From NCBI RefSeq assembly GCF_024204685.1, contig NZ_CP100350.1, forward strand, positions 1,583,501-1,647,500: DNA of 64,000 bases. The letters are read 5' to 3'. This document shows positions 1 to 8,234 of this stretch, in pieces (positions within the stretch are counted from its first letter, which is position 1; every line of letters starts with the position of its first letter). Source of the DNA: Gilvimarinus sp. DA14 (GTDB taxonomy: Bacteria > Pseudomonadota > Gammaproteobacteria > Pseudomonadales > Cellvibrionaceae). The notes beneath the pieces were generated by a model. The model did no database searches. It saw only the letters and a list, made by a program, of their open reading frames with translations, and was not told the origin of the DNA. Both the position numbers and the translations under genes were made by a program.

Positions 1-2
1 TT

Positions 3-632
3 ATCCGAGCGGGCTGGCGGGTGTCCTTTAGTGACCATGTCTGCAGTGCAGGCCAGCTGCCATTACTGCAAGGCACGAGCCTAGTGTTTTGCCAGGTAGG
101 TGAGCAGCTACCCGAAACTTGGCCGTCGCTGCAGCGCCAATGTCAGGCGAAGCACTGCCCAATTATCGTGCTGGCAGCTGACCGGGAGCTATGCGTACAC
201 GCCTTACGCCAAGGGGCGGACGACTTTCTCACCACCCCAATCAACCCGGATGAGCTTATGCTGCGCAGCCAGTCGTTGATCAGGCGCCTGTGGCAGCATC
301 CGCCGGTAGGCAAAACGCGAACCCTTGCTCTGGGCCCGCTGCAACTGGATACCCAAGCGCGCTCAGCGTTCTACAACCAGCGCCCTATCACTCTTACCGC
401 GATTCAATTCAAACTGCTGTTTTGCCTCGCCGAGCAGCACAACACCCTGCTGCGCAAAGCCGACCTACACCGGCGGGTACTGAACAAACCCTATTGCCAG
501 CACGATCGCAGTATCGATATGCACTTAAGCCGGGTTAGAAAAAAGCTGATCGCACTCGGTATGCCCACTGACGCCATCCAAACCGTGCGCGGTTACGGCT
601 ATCAGCTCTCTATGCAAGCCGCCTGCGAATAA
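3..632 (+). CDS. OmpR/PhoB-type response regulator with degenerate receiver, 5' partial
   Basis: The frame is open to the left edge of the window, so the GTG at 21 is probably internal and the start lies upstream. The first ~90 visible residues resemble a CheY-like receiver, but the usual phosphoacceptor Asp at the end of strand 3 reads SLVFCQ, and the usual Lys of the TKPF motif is Thr (TTPINPDEL). The C-terminal ~100 residues are a winged-helix DNA-binding domain with the family ending TVRGYGYQL. Seen: both domains and the substitutions. Inferred: it probably binds DNA without classical Asp phosphorylation. It lies 47 bp before the MATE gene on the same strand and may or may not be linked to the siderophore genes downstream. 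The cognate kinase is not in the window. Confidence 0.8.
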   Translation: MRAGWRVSFSDHVCSAGQLPLLQGTSLVFCQVGEQLPETWPSLQRQCQAKHCPIIVLAADRELCVHALRQGADDFLTTPINPDELMLRSQSLIRRLWQHPPVGKTRTLALGPLQLDTQARSAFYNQRPITLTAIQFKLLFCLAEQHNTLLRKADLHRRVLNKPYCQHDRSIDMHLSRVRKKLIALGMPTDAIQTVRGYGYQLSMQAACE

Positions 633-679
633 CCTTTCCCTCAACCCTGCCAGTATTGAACACCATCAAGTGAGCATCT

Positions 680-2038
680 ATGAGCGCCACCCACAGCGAC
701 TATAACCCGGCCACCGACGGTCCCAGCATCAAAGTCTTTTTTCGTTATGTGGGCTCCTCGGTAGCCGGATTACTGGCGCTAACCGGAGCCGCGCTGGTTG
801 ATGGAATCATGGTCGGGAAATGGCTGGGGGCGGATGCCCTGGCCGCTGTTAACCTGTTAATTCCGCTGTGGACCCTGCTGTTCGGCCTGGTACTTATGCT
901 CGCCATTGGCGGCAGCGTCGCCGCCAGCCGCTTTCTCGGGGCGCGTAAATACAACGCGGCCAATATAATTTTTAGCGGCTGTCTGTGCAGCGCGGGTATT
1001 GGCGCTGCAGTACTTGCCAGCGCAGCCTGGCTTTTTGATCGCCAGCTATTGGCTCTACTGGCCGTGCCCGAGACGCTGCTGGTTTACGCCAAGCCTTACT
1101 TGCACATAGTGCTGCTGGGGCTTATTCCGCAGTACCTGGCGGTGGTGCTGTATTACTTTTTGCGAGTCGCCGGGCAGCCCAGCCGCGCCAGTCGAGCACT
1201 GGTGTTGGGTGCACTGGTCAACATTGCGCTGGATGTTGTGCTGCTGGCGGGCTTGCAGTGGGATATTCGCGCCGCCGCCCTGGCCACCACCGCCGCGCAA
1301 ATTACCCAGTGTGTGTTATTGCTGCACACTTACCGTCGCAGTCAGCGTTTGCGCTGGCAGCCAAAATGGCTGGCACTGGGGCAAATGCTCAAACTGTGCG
1401 GCAACGGTTTGTCGGAATTCGTCAATGAAGTCTCCGCCGGTATCGTCCTGCTGGCAGTGCACTGGATTCTCAGCCGCGATTACGGTGTAGCCGCCATTGC
1501 CGGATTTGCAGTAACCAACTACACCTTACTGCTGAACATTATGTTGGCCTGCGCCATAGCGGAGGTAGTGCATGTGCTGGTTAGTCAGAATCGCGGCGCC
1601 GGACACTGGCACAGAGTCAATCGCTTTTGGCAATTGGGGATGGGATTAGCCGCCGCCAGCGGCGGCCTGCTTTGGCTTTTGGCGATGTTCAGTAAGGGGT
1701 TTCTGGGCACTTGGTTTTTCCAGCAAGCCAGCCCCCAGGCTGCTTTTTACACCCAGCAGTTTCTCACCGTTATCGCCCCGGTGTTTTTTCTCACCGGCAT
1801 CAACCTGGTGATGTCGGCCTGGTTTACCGGTCTGCAAATGCCCCGGCTTTCGGCGCTGCTAGCGCTTTCGCGCAGCCTTATTTTGCCGCTGGTGTTTATC
1901 TTGGTGTTGCGTCTGCTGCCGCAAAACCCGTTATTTTTATGGGCGCTACCTCTGGCGGAGCTACTGACCTTCGTGTTGGCAATCAGCTTAAAGCAGCAAT
2001 ATTCTGCCCATAAAGTTGAACTTATCGTCACAAGATGA
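680..2038 (+). CDS. MATE-family efflux transporter
   Basis: A 452-residue very hydrophobic protein with about twelve membrane segments and the MATE N-terminal signature region (LALTGAALVDGIMVGKWLGADALAAVNL). MATE proteins are inner-membrane antiporters that expel small molecules in exchange for H+ or Na+. It ends about 100 bp before the petrobactin operon, same strand, but the Fur-like promoter lies after it, so it is not obviously in the same transcript. Inference from position: a candidate siderophore or precursor exporter. The known petrobactin exporter of Bacillus (ApeX) is an MFS protein, so this would be a different solution. Start ATG at 680, weak upstream GTGAG as ribosome site. Confidence 0.85.
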   Translation: MSATHSDYNPATDGPSIKVFFRYVGSSVAGLLALTGAALVDGIMVGKWLGADALAAVNLLIPLWTLLFGLVLMLAIGGSVAASRFLGARKYNAANIIFSGCLCSAGIGAAVLASAAWLFDRQLLALLAVPETLLVYAKPYLHIVLLGLIPQYLAVVLYYFLRVAGQPSRASRALVLGALVNIALDVVLLAGLQWDIRAAALATTAAQITQCVLLLHTYRRSQRLRWQPKWLALGQMLKLCGNGLSEFVNEVSAGIVLLAVHWILSRDYGVAAIAGFAVTNYTLLLNIMLACAIAEVVHVLVSQNRGAGHWHRVNRFWQLGMGLAAASGGLLWLLAMFSKGFLGTWFFQQASPQAAFYTQQFLTVIAPVFFLTGINLVMSAWFTGLQMPRLSALLALSRSLILPLVFILVLRLLPQNPLFLWALPLAELLTFVLAISLKQQYSAHKVELIVTR

Positions 2039-2080
2039 CAAAAACGACAAATTTGTAACAATCGTAAAACTTAATGAAAC

Positions 2081-2095
2081 TGAGACATATTCTCA
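2081..2095. promoter_or_regulatory. Fur-box-like operator before asbA
   Basis: The 15-mer TGAGACATATTCTCA fits the 7-1-7 inverted-repeat form of the Fur box (TGATAATnATTATCA) at 11 of 14 arm positions and has perfect TGAGA/TCTCA outer arms. It lies immediately upstream of a perfect TATAAT hexamer (2096-2101), where a bound repressor would block RNA polymerase. Iron repression of the operon behind it is expected for siderophore genes; binding itself is inferred. Confidence 0.6.
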
Positions 2096-2101
2096 TATAA
2101 T
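2096..2101 (+). promoter_or_regulatory. -10 hexamer of the petrobactin operon promoter
   Basis: A perfect TATAAT follows the Fur-like palindrome and lies 41 bp before the asbA ATG. No clean -35 hexamer is visible at the right distance (best is an A/T-rich stretch around 2072-2078), so the promoter may depend on the -10 element and local A/T content. Confidence 0.45.
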
Positions 2102-2142
2102 CGGTCGCACACTTTCCTCATCACGGAGTTGCGAGGATACCC

Positions 2143-3966
2143 ATGGCCGATTCTCCACGTCAGCTGGCTGAGCACAAAAGTTTCCAGGCATTTATTAATT
2201 GCTACCTGCGCGAGATAGATTCGGGGGTCTGGTTAAGCGGCTCCGAGTTTGGACACTGCCACTGGTTAAACGCTGCCGCCTCTGACAATCCCTGGCTGGT
2301 GCAACTGCCTCTGGCGCAGCAAAACCTTACCTTGTGGCTCTCGGTCAGTTATCGCTCGCAAGTGGGTTGTCACCATATCGATAGCGTTTACGCCCAGCAC
2401 AATATTGCCATTTTAGGCAGCTCGCCCCACGCGGAAAATTTCTGGAGCGCGACTTTGCTGCTCATTAAAGAGCTGTTTCACGAGCGCGGCAACGGCACCA
2501 ACCCCACATTAAAACAGCGGCAACTGGAGCTGACCCATCGCCTGACCGACAGTTTGCAAAACACTGTGCGCTACCTGGAAGCACGCTGGCAGCAACCCTA
2601 CACCCTGCCGGATAATTTTCTCGCCTCTGAACAGAGCTTATTGCTGGGGCACTGGCTGCACCCCACCCCCAAAAGCCGCCAGGGTATCCACGAGTGGCAA
2701 CATAAAATCGTCACGCCAGAGATGCAGGGCGAGTTGCAGCTGCATTACTTTGCCGCAGCAAAAGAATTAATTGAGCAGGACTCTCTACTCCCGCAGAGCG
2801 CCGCTGAACTGATTGCTGCGGATTTACACCCAGCCCCGCCATTGCACGGCGATGAACAACTACTGCCGGTACACCCGCTGCAAGCTCAGTGGTTGCTAAG
2901 CCGCGAGCCGGTACAGCAGTTAATGCAACAGCAGAAATTGCGCTATCTGGGGCCGCTGGGGCCAAAGTTTGCGGCCACATCATCGGTGCGCACTCTGTAC
3001 CGCCGTGAGGCGCGCTGGATGTACAAAGTCTCGGTGCCAATAAAAATCACCAATTCACTGCGCCAGAACAAACGCCACGAGTTAGATGCCGGGCTACTGA
3101 TGGCGGAGCTTGTCCAGGCCACCGGTTTTTGCCATTACGCCAGTCCGTTTCAACTTTTATTTGACCCGGCGTACATCACCCTGCGCGGAACCGGCGAATC
3201 TGAAACCGGCTTTGAAACCATTTTGCGCGATAATATTTTTACGCCCGAGCGCGATGCTAACGTCTATTGTCTGGGCGCGCTGTTACAAGACACCTGGCAC
3301 CCGCAACAAGAGTCTTCGCTGCTAGGCAGCATTATTAAAACTCAGGCGAAGCGAGAAAAACGCTCGGCACACGCCCTCGCGCTGGACTGGTTTGACGCCT
3401 ATTGGCACTGCGCCATCGAGCCGTGCATTGTGCTGTTTGATCGCTTTGGCATCGCCCTGGAAGCGCACCAGCAAAACAGTTTACTGCGCCTGCACAACGG
3501 CTACCCCGACACCTACTACTATCGCGACAACCAGGGCTATTATTTGGAGCGCCGCCTGCAATCCACGCTGCAGCAACTTCAGCCCAAGCTCAAAGCCGAC
3601 AGCGATTTGTTTTACGACACCGAGAGCATTCTCGATCGCTTTGGCTATTACCTGCTGGTCAATCAAGTATTTGCCCTTATTTACCGCCTGGGGGCCGATG
3701 AGCTAGTAAAAGAGACTCAACTGCTAGCGCTAATGCGCACCAAGCTGCGCCGACTGCAAGCGCGCATGCAAGGGAGCGGCGCCGAGCTTTTACAGCGCTG
3801 GCTTACCGAACCACACATTGCCGCTAAGGCCAACCTACTCACTCGGGTTCACGACATTGACGAGCTGGAAGCGGAGTTGGAACTCGCCGCCTACACGAAA
3901 ATTGGCAATCCTTTGTGTGAACCCGAGCCGGTGACAGAACGCAGCCGCGAGGCCGCCTATGTCTAG
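2143..3966 (+). CDS. asbA: Petrobactin biosynthesis NIS synthetase AsbA
   Basis: A 607-residue IucA/IucC-family NRPS-independent siderophore synthetase. These cytoplasmic enzymes activate a citrate carboxyl with ATP and join it to an amine; AsbA of Bacillus joins citrate to spermidine. Recognisable shared stretches with Bacillus AsbA include NCYLRE near the N terminus, HPTPKSRQGI, QLHYFAA, LLPVHPLQAQWLL, the TSSVRTLYR loop and ALEAHQQNSLLRL near residue 440, followed by YYYRDNQGYY. Length matches the family. Start ATG at 2143 has GAGGA 8 nt upstream. It is first in a tightly packed operon; its stop overlaps the asbB start by 8 nt. The assignment as AsbA rather than another NIS enzyme rests on these motifs and on the asbB-C-D-E-F genes that follow. 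Confidence 0.92.
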   Translation: MADSPRQLAEHKSFQAFINCYLREIDSGVWLSGSEFGHCHWLNAAASDNPWLVQLPLAQQNLTLWLSVSYRSQVGCHHIDSVYAQHNIAILGSSPHAENFWSATLLLIKELFHERGNGTNPTLKQRQLELTHRLTDSLQNTVRYLEARWQQPYTLPDNFLASEQSLLLGHWLHPTPKSRQGIHEWQHKIVTPEMQGELQLHYFAAAKELIEQDSLLPQSAAELIAADLHPAPPLHGDEQLLPVHPLQAQWLLSREPVQQLMQQQKLRYLGPLGPKFAATSSVRTLYRREARWMYKVSVPIKITNSLRQNKRHELDAGLLMAELVQATGFCHYASPFQLLFDPAYITLRGTGESETGFETILRDNIFTPERDANVYCLGALLQDTWHPQQESSLLGSIIKTQAKREKRSAHALALDWFDAYWHCAIEPCIVLFDRFGIALEAHQQNSLLRLHNGYPDTYYYRDNQGYYLERRLQSTLQQLQPKLKADSDLFYDTESILDRFGYYLLVNQVFALIYRLGADELVKETQLLALMRTKLRRLQARMQGSGAELLQRWLTEPHIAAKANLLTRVHDIDELEAELELAAYTKIGNPLCEPEPVTERSREAAYV

Positions 3967-5710
3967 CTCAGCGATCGCGCTAAAAGCTGAAACGCACTCG
4001 CCGCTAACACGGGTGGTGCGCCAAGCTTTAGAAGCGGCTTTAGCGGAAAAGTTAATCGATTTTATTGTCAGCGGCAGAACCTTCTACTTTAACCTTGCGG
4101 GTAATCATTATCGCTGCACAGGACGGGTGCGCGGCTTTGACCGGGTTCGACTTGCAATTCATACACTCTCACAGGTTAGCCCCGTTACGCGCGCCCCCAA
4201 CTTGCAGCAAGTATTGACGCAACTGCTGCAAGCCCTGCCAACAAGCGAGACATTACGCGCGACTTTTTTACGTGAGCTGCAGCAAACCGTGCACTGGTGC
4301 CAATGGAATGAAGCGCAGCAAATTACCCGCCCCCAAAGGCGCAATTTGTCTTTGTGCGAACTTGAAATGGCGATGCACGAAGGGCACCCCTACCACCCCT
4401 GCTTCAAAGCGCGCATCGGTTTTTCTGCCGCGGATCATAGTCGCTATGCGCCGGAGTGCGAAGCGCGCCTACAGCTGGTGTGGCTCGCGGTGGCCAGAGA
4501 GTGTTGTTTTTTAACTGGCGAGGCCCAAAGCGACGAGAATTTTTATCGCGATATTCTCAGCGCTGCAATCTGCGAAAAATTTAACCGCACCCTGGCACAG
4601 CTATCGCTCGACAGTGAACACTATGTGTTTGTCCCCGTGCACCCATGGCAGTGGCAACAGGTTATTGCCCCTAAACTCGAAGGGTGCGATCAGCGAGTCG
4701 TGTTTCTCGGTAGCGCAGGAGATGATTATTTTCCCAGCCAGTCGGTGCGTACACTTTTAAATGCGGACAAGCCCACCGAGCCCGATGTAAAACTGCCGCT
4801 CAATATCATCAACACCTCGGCGCCGCGTTATTTACTTAGCCACGGCATAGACTCAGCGCCACTGATTTCAAAGTGGCTGACCAGCACGCTTGCCGACGAC
4901 GATTTTTTTCAGCGTTACCCGCTGATAGTGCTGCGCGAATACGCCGGTGTGCGTGTTAATGAAAAAAAATTATTTAACACTGACAAGCCACAGGTAAGTC
5001 AGTTAGGCGCGATTTGGCGCGATAGTATGAACCGGCACCTGCAAGCTGGCGAACAGGCAGTGCCCTTTATGGCATTGTCACTTACCGAAGCCGACGGCAA
5101 ACCTTTTATTGACCCCTGGATTGCGCAGTACGGATTGCGCCCCTGGCTGCAGCAACTACTGCAGACGCTGATTTTTCCGGTGTGGCATCTGCTAGCACAC
5201 CACGGCATTGCCATTGAAGCCCACGGCCAGAACACCTTGATGGTGCACAACAACGGTTGGCCCAGCAAGCTGGCGGCGCGCGACTTTCACGAGAGCCTGG
5301 AGTATGTACCGGAGTTTCTCGCCGCGCCCGAGCGCGCGCCCGACTTCACCACCAACCCACTGTACGCCAACGCGCAAGCCGATGAGTTTTACTGGATGCA
5401 ATCTGTTGAAGCTCTGCGCGAGTTGGCAATGGATACCTTGTTTGTCTTTCATTTGTCAGAGCTGGCTCTGCTGTGCGAAGAACACTATCAACTTACCGAG
5501 CGAGAATTCTGGCAAATGGTGCGCCAATGTCTGAATCAATACCGGCAGTTGGCTGTGTGCGATCCGCAGAGACTGGAGCAGCTTAATTACCAGCAGGCGC
5601 ACATTGCCGTTGAATCGCTACTGCGTAAAAAACTCTGTCGCCAGGCCCAGGAATACCACCACCGGGCCGCCAATCCGCTGGCTCCCACCGCCCACACTGA
5701 TACGCTTTAA
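3959..5710 (+). CDS. asbB: Petrobactin biosynthesis NIS synthetase AsbB
   Basis: A second IucA/IucC-family synthetase of 583 residues, with the family motifs LEMAMHEGHPYHPCFKARIGF, FVPVHPWQWQQV, SVRTLLN, PLNIINTSAPR, and AIEAHGQNTLMVH in the C-terminal ferric-reductase-like part. In petrobactin synthesis AsbB adds the second spermidine arm (or the dihydroxybenzoyl-spermidine) to the citryl intermediate. Translationally coupled to asbA by an 8-nt overlap and followed after 8 nt by asbC. Two unlike NIS synthetases side by side fit the two unequal condensations on citrate. The order of the two reactions cannot be told from sequence. Confidence 0.9.
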   Translation: MSSSAIALKAETHSPLTRVVRQALEAALAEKLIDFIVSGRTFYFNLAGNHYRCTGRVRGFDRVRLAIHTLSQVSPVTRAPNLQQVLTQLLQALPTSETLRATFLRELQQTVHWCQWNEAQQITRPQRRNLSLCELEMAMHEGHPYHPCFKARIGFSAADHSRYAPECEARLQLVWLAVARECCFLTGEAQSDENFYRDILSAAICEKFNRTLAQLSLDSEHYVFVPVHPWQWQQVIAPKLEGCDQRVVFLGSAGDDYFPSQSVRTLLNADKPTEPDVKLPLNIINTSAPRYLLSHGIDSAPLISKWLTSTLADDDFFQRYPLIVLREYAGVRVNEKKLFNTDKPQVSQLGAIWRDSMNRHLQAGEQAVPFMALSLTEADGKPFIDPWIAQYGLRPWLQQLLQTLIFPVWHLLAHHGIAIEAHGQNTLMVHNNGWPSKLAARDFHESLEYVPEFLAAPERAPDFTTNPLYANAQADEFYWMQSVEALRELAMDTLFVFHLSELALLCEEHYQLTEREFWQMVRQCLNQYRQLAVCDPQRLEQLNYQQAHIAVESLLRKKLCRQAQEYHHRAANPLAPTAHTDTL

Positions 5711-5718
5711 GGTGATGC

Positions 5719-6981
5719 ATGCTGTTTTACTTAGACGATAAAACCTACCATCAAGACGATCTCAACGCGCGCTGGCACGCTCTGCAACAACAGGGCCTCG
5801 GCAAGGCTAAACGCCTGGCCGTTTGCACGGCCGATACCTTTGAATGGCTCGCGGTGGCGCTCTACTGTCGTCACCACAACTTATCGGTCGCACCACTGCA
5901 GCCAGACACCCCCTACGACACCGCACTGACCAAAGCGCTAAAACTCGACTGCGACTACCTACTGTGGCAACACGGCGGCAAACTGGAAAAAATTGGCAAC
6001 AGCAGCCGCCCCTCTGGCACGTTAATTCAATTTAGCTCTGGCACCACTGGTGAGCCCAAAGCCATCGAGCGCAGCTGGCACGAGATAGATACAGAAATCG
6101 AACACTACAATCGCTTGCTCAATGTAAGCGCAGATATCACCCCGGTGATTGCCTGTGCCATTACTCACTCCTATGGTTTTATTTGCGGCTTGCTCGCGTC
6201 CATGGCTCGGGGAGTGGTACCGCATATTGTCAGTGGCTGGAATCCCAAACAGCTGTTGCGAGTTTTAGAAAGCTACCCCAAACCCCTGCTCTACAGTTCA
6301 CCGGTTTTTATTCATACCCTGCTTATGCTACAGCGCGGCGCTACGCCCCTGTACGGCGTTATGACCTCTGGCAGCGTTATGCCCGAACCCTGGTTTGCAC
6401 AACTGCGCGCCAAAGCAACGCATATTTGGCAGCAGTACGGCTGCTCGGAAGCCGGCTGTGTTGCTATTGCCTACCAGCCGCAAACCAGCAGCACCTTAGG
6501 TCAGGCGCTGCAGCACTGTAAGCTGCAAGCCGGTAGCAGCGCACAGCAAGCGCAAGAAATCATTATTGAGCAAGGCGATAAACACATTCATACCCGCGAC
6601 GCGGGGTTTATCAACGCCGATGGCAATTTGCACTTTTGCGGCCGCCTGGACGACACCATTATTTGCGGCGGCATTAATGTCTATCCGCAGGAAGTCGAAG
6701 CGGCCCTCAGCCAACATCCGGATATCGACGAAGCCGTCGTATTTAAAATGCCCGACCCATTGGCCGGCGAGCGAGTCGCCGCCATTTATACCGGCAGAGA
6801 ACTCAGCGATGTCGAACTGCGCACTTTTTTTCGCGAGCATTTAACCTCGCACCAGTGCCCCAGCTGGATTCAACACCAAAACCAAATTCCGCGTTTAAGT
6901 AACGGCAAAATAAGTCGGCGCCAATTAACGCAACAGTTTGCCCGCCAGCCTCAGACTCAGCCATGCGAAGGAGTGGCCTGA
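5719..6981 (+). CDS. asbC: 3,4-dihydroxybenzoate adenylating enzyme AsbC
   Basis: A 420-residue adenylate-forming (ANL superfamily) enzyme, shorter than usual acyl-CoA synthetases and close to the length of AsbC. Visible: the P-loop FSSGTTGEPKAI near residues 105-115, YGCSEAG, the hinge-region motif GRLDDTIICGGINVYPQEVE, and a C-terminal catalytic-lysine segment LSNGKISRR. In the petrobactin pathway it activates 3,4-dihydroxybenzoate as AMP ester and loads it on the AsbD carrier. The gene stop overlaps the next start (TGATG). Substrate is inferred from the adjoining asbDE and asbF genes. Confidence 0.88.
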   Translation: MLFYLDDKTYHQDDLNARWHALQQQGLGKAKRLAVCTADTFEWLAVALYCRHHNLSVAPLQPDTPYDTALTKALKLDCDYLLWQHGGKLEKIGNSSRPSGTLIQFSSGTTGEPKAIERSWHEIDTEIEHYNRLLNVSADITPVIACAITHSYGFICGLLASMARGVVPHIVSGWNPKQLLRVLESYPKPLLYSSPVFIHTLLMLQRGATPLYGVMTSGSVMPEPWFAQLRAKATHIWQQYGCSEAGCVAIAYQPQTSSTLGQALQHCKLQAGSSAQQAQEIIIEQGDKHIHTRDAGFINADGNLHFCGRLDDTIICGGINVYPQEVEAALSQHPDIDEAVVFKMPDPLAGERVAAIYTGRELSDVELRTFFREHLTSHQCPSWIQHQNQIPRLSNGKISRRQLTQQFARQPQTQPCEGVA

Positions 6982-8234
6982 TGAGCAGCGACTTTATCTC
7001 CCAGTTGCGCGACCTGGTAGCGCAAAACCTGCCGCGTATTGATGTCGCTGCCGTGCACACAGGTGCCCACCTCACCTACGATTTAGGACTGGATTCGATT
7101 GAATTAATGCAGCTACTGGTACTGCTGGAAACTCAAGCCGGCTACCAGATTCCCGACTACGCATTGGATGCCGACAAGCTGCAAACCGTGGCCGATTTAC
7201 AACAGCTGTTGTGTACCCAAGAACAAGACACTGTGGGCGAGCCCGAGCTGGACGTTAAAGTGCACTGCGTCGTCAGTTGCTTGTGCCACAGTATTAAACA
7301 GCAGGGGCTGGACCACCGCCCCTTTTACTTTGGCGTGTGGGATGCCGAAGTATTTATCGATGCACAACACCAACTGCGCTACCACAGCGACAAGGTCGAC
7401 CACGATTTTTTTATTCGCTGGTACCAGCGCTTATACGGCGCGAAAGTAACGCAATGGTACGACCACGGCCTGAGCAAGCAGAACAATATCGATACCCTGA
7501 GCGCTATGCTGCAACACCGCCCAGACTGGCAGCAGCTGATGGTAATGCTGGATATGTATCGACTACCGGAGCGGGAAAACCGCTTTGCGCTGGACCCATT
7601 CCCACACTATGTTCTGCTGGAAAACGCCACTAGCGACGAAGACCTGTGGATGTGGGACCCGGACTTTCGCTGGGAGGGCAACCTCAAGCGCGAGCGTGTT
7701 ATGCAAGCGATTGCCTCACCGGCGGTCGCCGGTGGCTATACGCTGGACACCCGCCCACTGCACGCTCCCTACGCCGCCGATATTGATGCCTATTTCAACG
7801 CCTGCTTTAACCCGCAGCAAAACCACCTGACCGACGCAGTCGAAACCATTATCCAACACCACCTACCCGGAGGCGCCCAGGCACCAACGCAACTGGGTAA
7901 AGCCCTGGCGGAGTTGCCGGTGCTCGCGATACGCAAGTACGCCTACGAGCATGGGTTGGCTTTCTTCTGGCGCGAGCTTAACCAACCGGCACAAGAATTC
8001 GAGCGCTGGTGCGACGCCATTGAAATACTGGTGAAAGGTTTCGACAAACTGCTGTACCAGGCCAACAAGTGGGCGATGACGCAAACCGGCGCCGATTTAG
8101 AGCAACTGCTGGAGCTGGTAGCCGAGCAGAACCGGCGCGAACTGAACATCAAGCAAGCCGTGCGCGAGGCGCGCGACCAATGGCGCAAACAAGCCTTTAC
8201 GGACCACCGAAACGCGGAGCTCAACCCGGCATGA
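6981..8234 (+). CDS. asbDE: Fused aryl carrier protein and petrobactin condensing enzyme (AsbD-AsbE fusion)
   Basis: A continuous 417-residue frame that combines two proteins separate in Bacillus. Residues ~1-80 are an acyl/aryl carrier domain with the phosphopantetheine motif DLGLDSIEL (Ser39); residues ~90-417 resemble AsbE (DUF6005 type), which transfers dihydroxybenzoate from the carrier to spermidine. Summed lengths of Bacillus AsbD (~91) and AsbE (~327) match this protein. Start: ATG 6981 is preferred over the upstream ATG 6963 because AAGGAG stands just before it and it overlaps the asbC stop. The last codons overlap asbF (ATGA). A phosphopantetheinyl transferase is needed and is not in the window. 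Confidence 0.85.
   Translation: MSSDFISQLRDLVAQNLPRIDVAAVHTGAHLTYDLGLDSIELMQLLVLLETQAGYQIPDYALDADKLQTVADLQQLLCTQEQDTVGEPELDVKVHCVVSCLCHSIKQQGLDHRPFYFGVWDAEVFIDAQHQLRYHSDKVDHDFFIRWYQRLYGAKVTQWYDHGLSKQNNIDTLSAMLQHRPDWQQLMVMLDMYRLPERENRFALDPFPHYVLLENATSDEDLWMWDPDFRWEGNLKRERVMQAIASPAVAGGYTLDTRPLHAPYAADIDAYFNACFNPQQNHLTDAVETIIQHHLPGGAQAPTQLGKALAELPVLAIRKYAYEHGLAFFWRELNQPAQEFERWCDAIEILVKGFDKLLYQANKWAMTQTGADLEQLLELVAEQNRRELNIKQAVREARDQWRKQAFTDHRNAELNPA

Noticed and set aside
2143..5710. An aerobactin or achromobactin-type cluster
   Set aside because: No lysine monooxygenase/acetylase or decarboxylase genes; asbC, asbDE and asbF define petrobactin.
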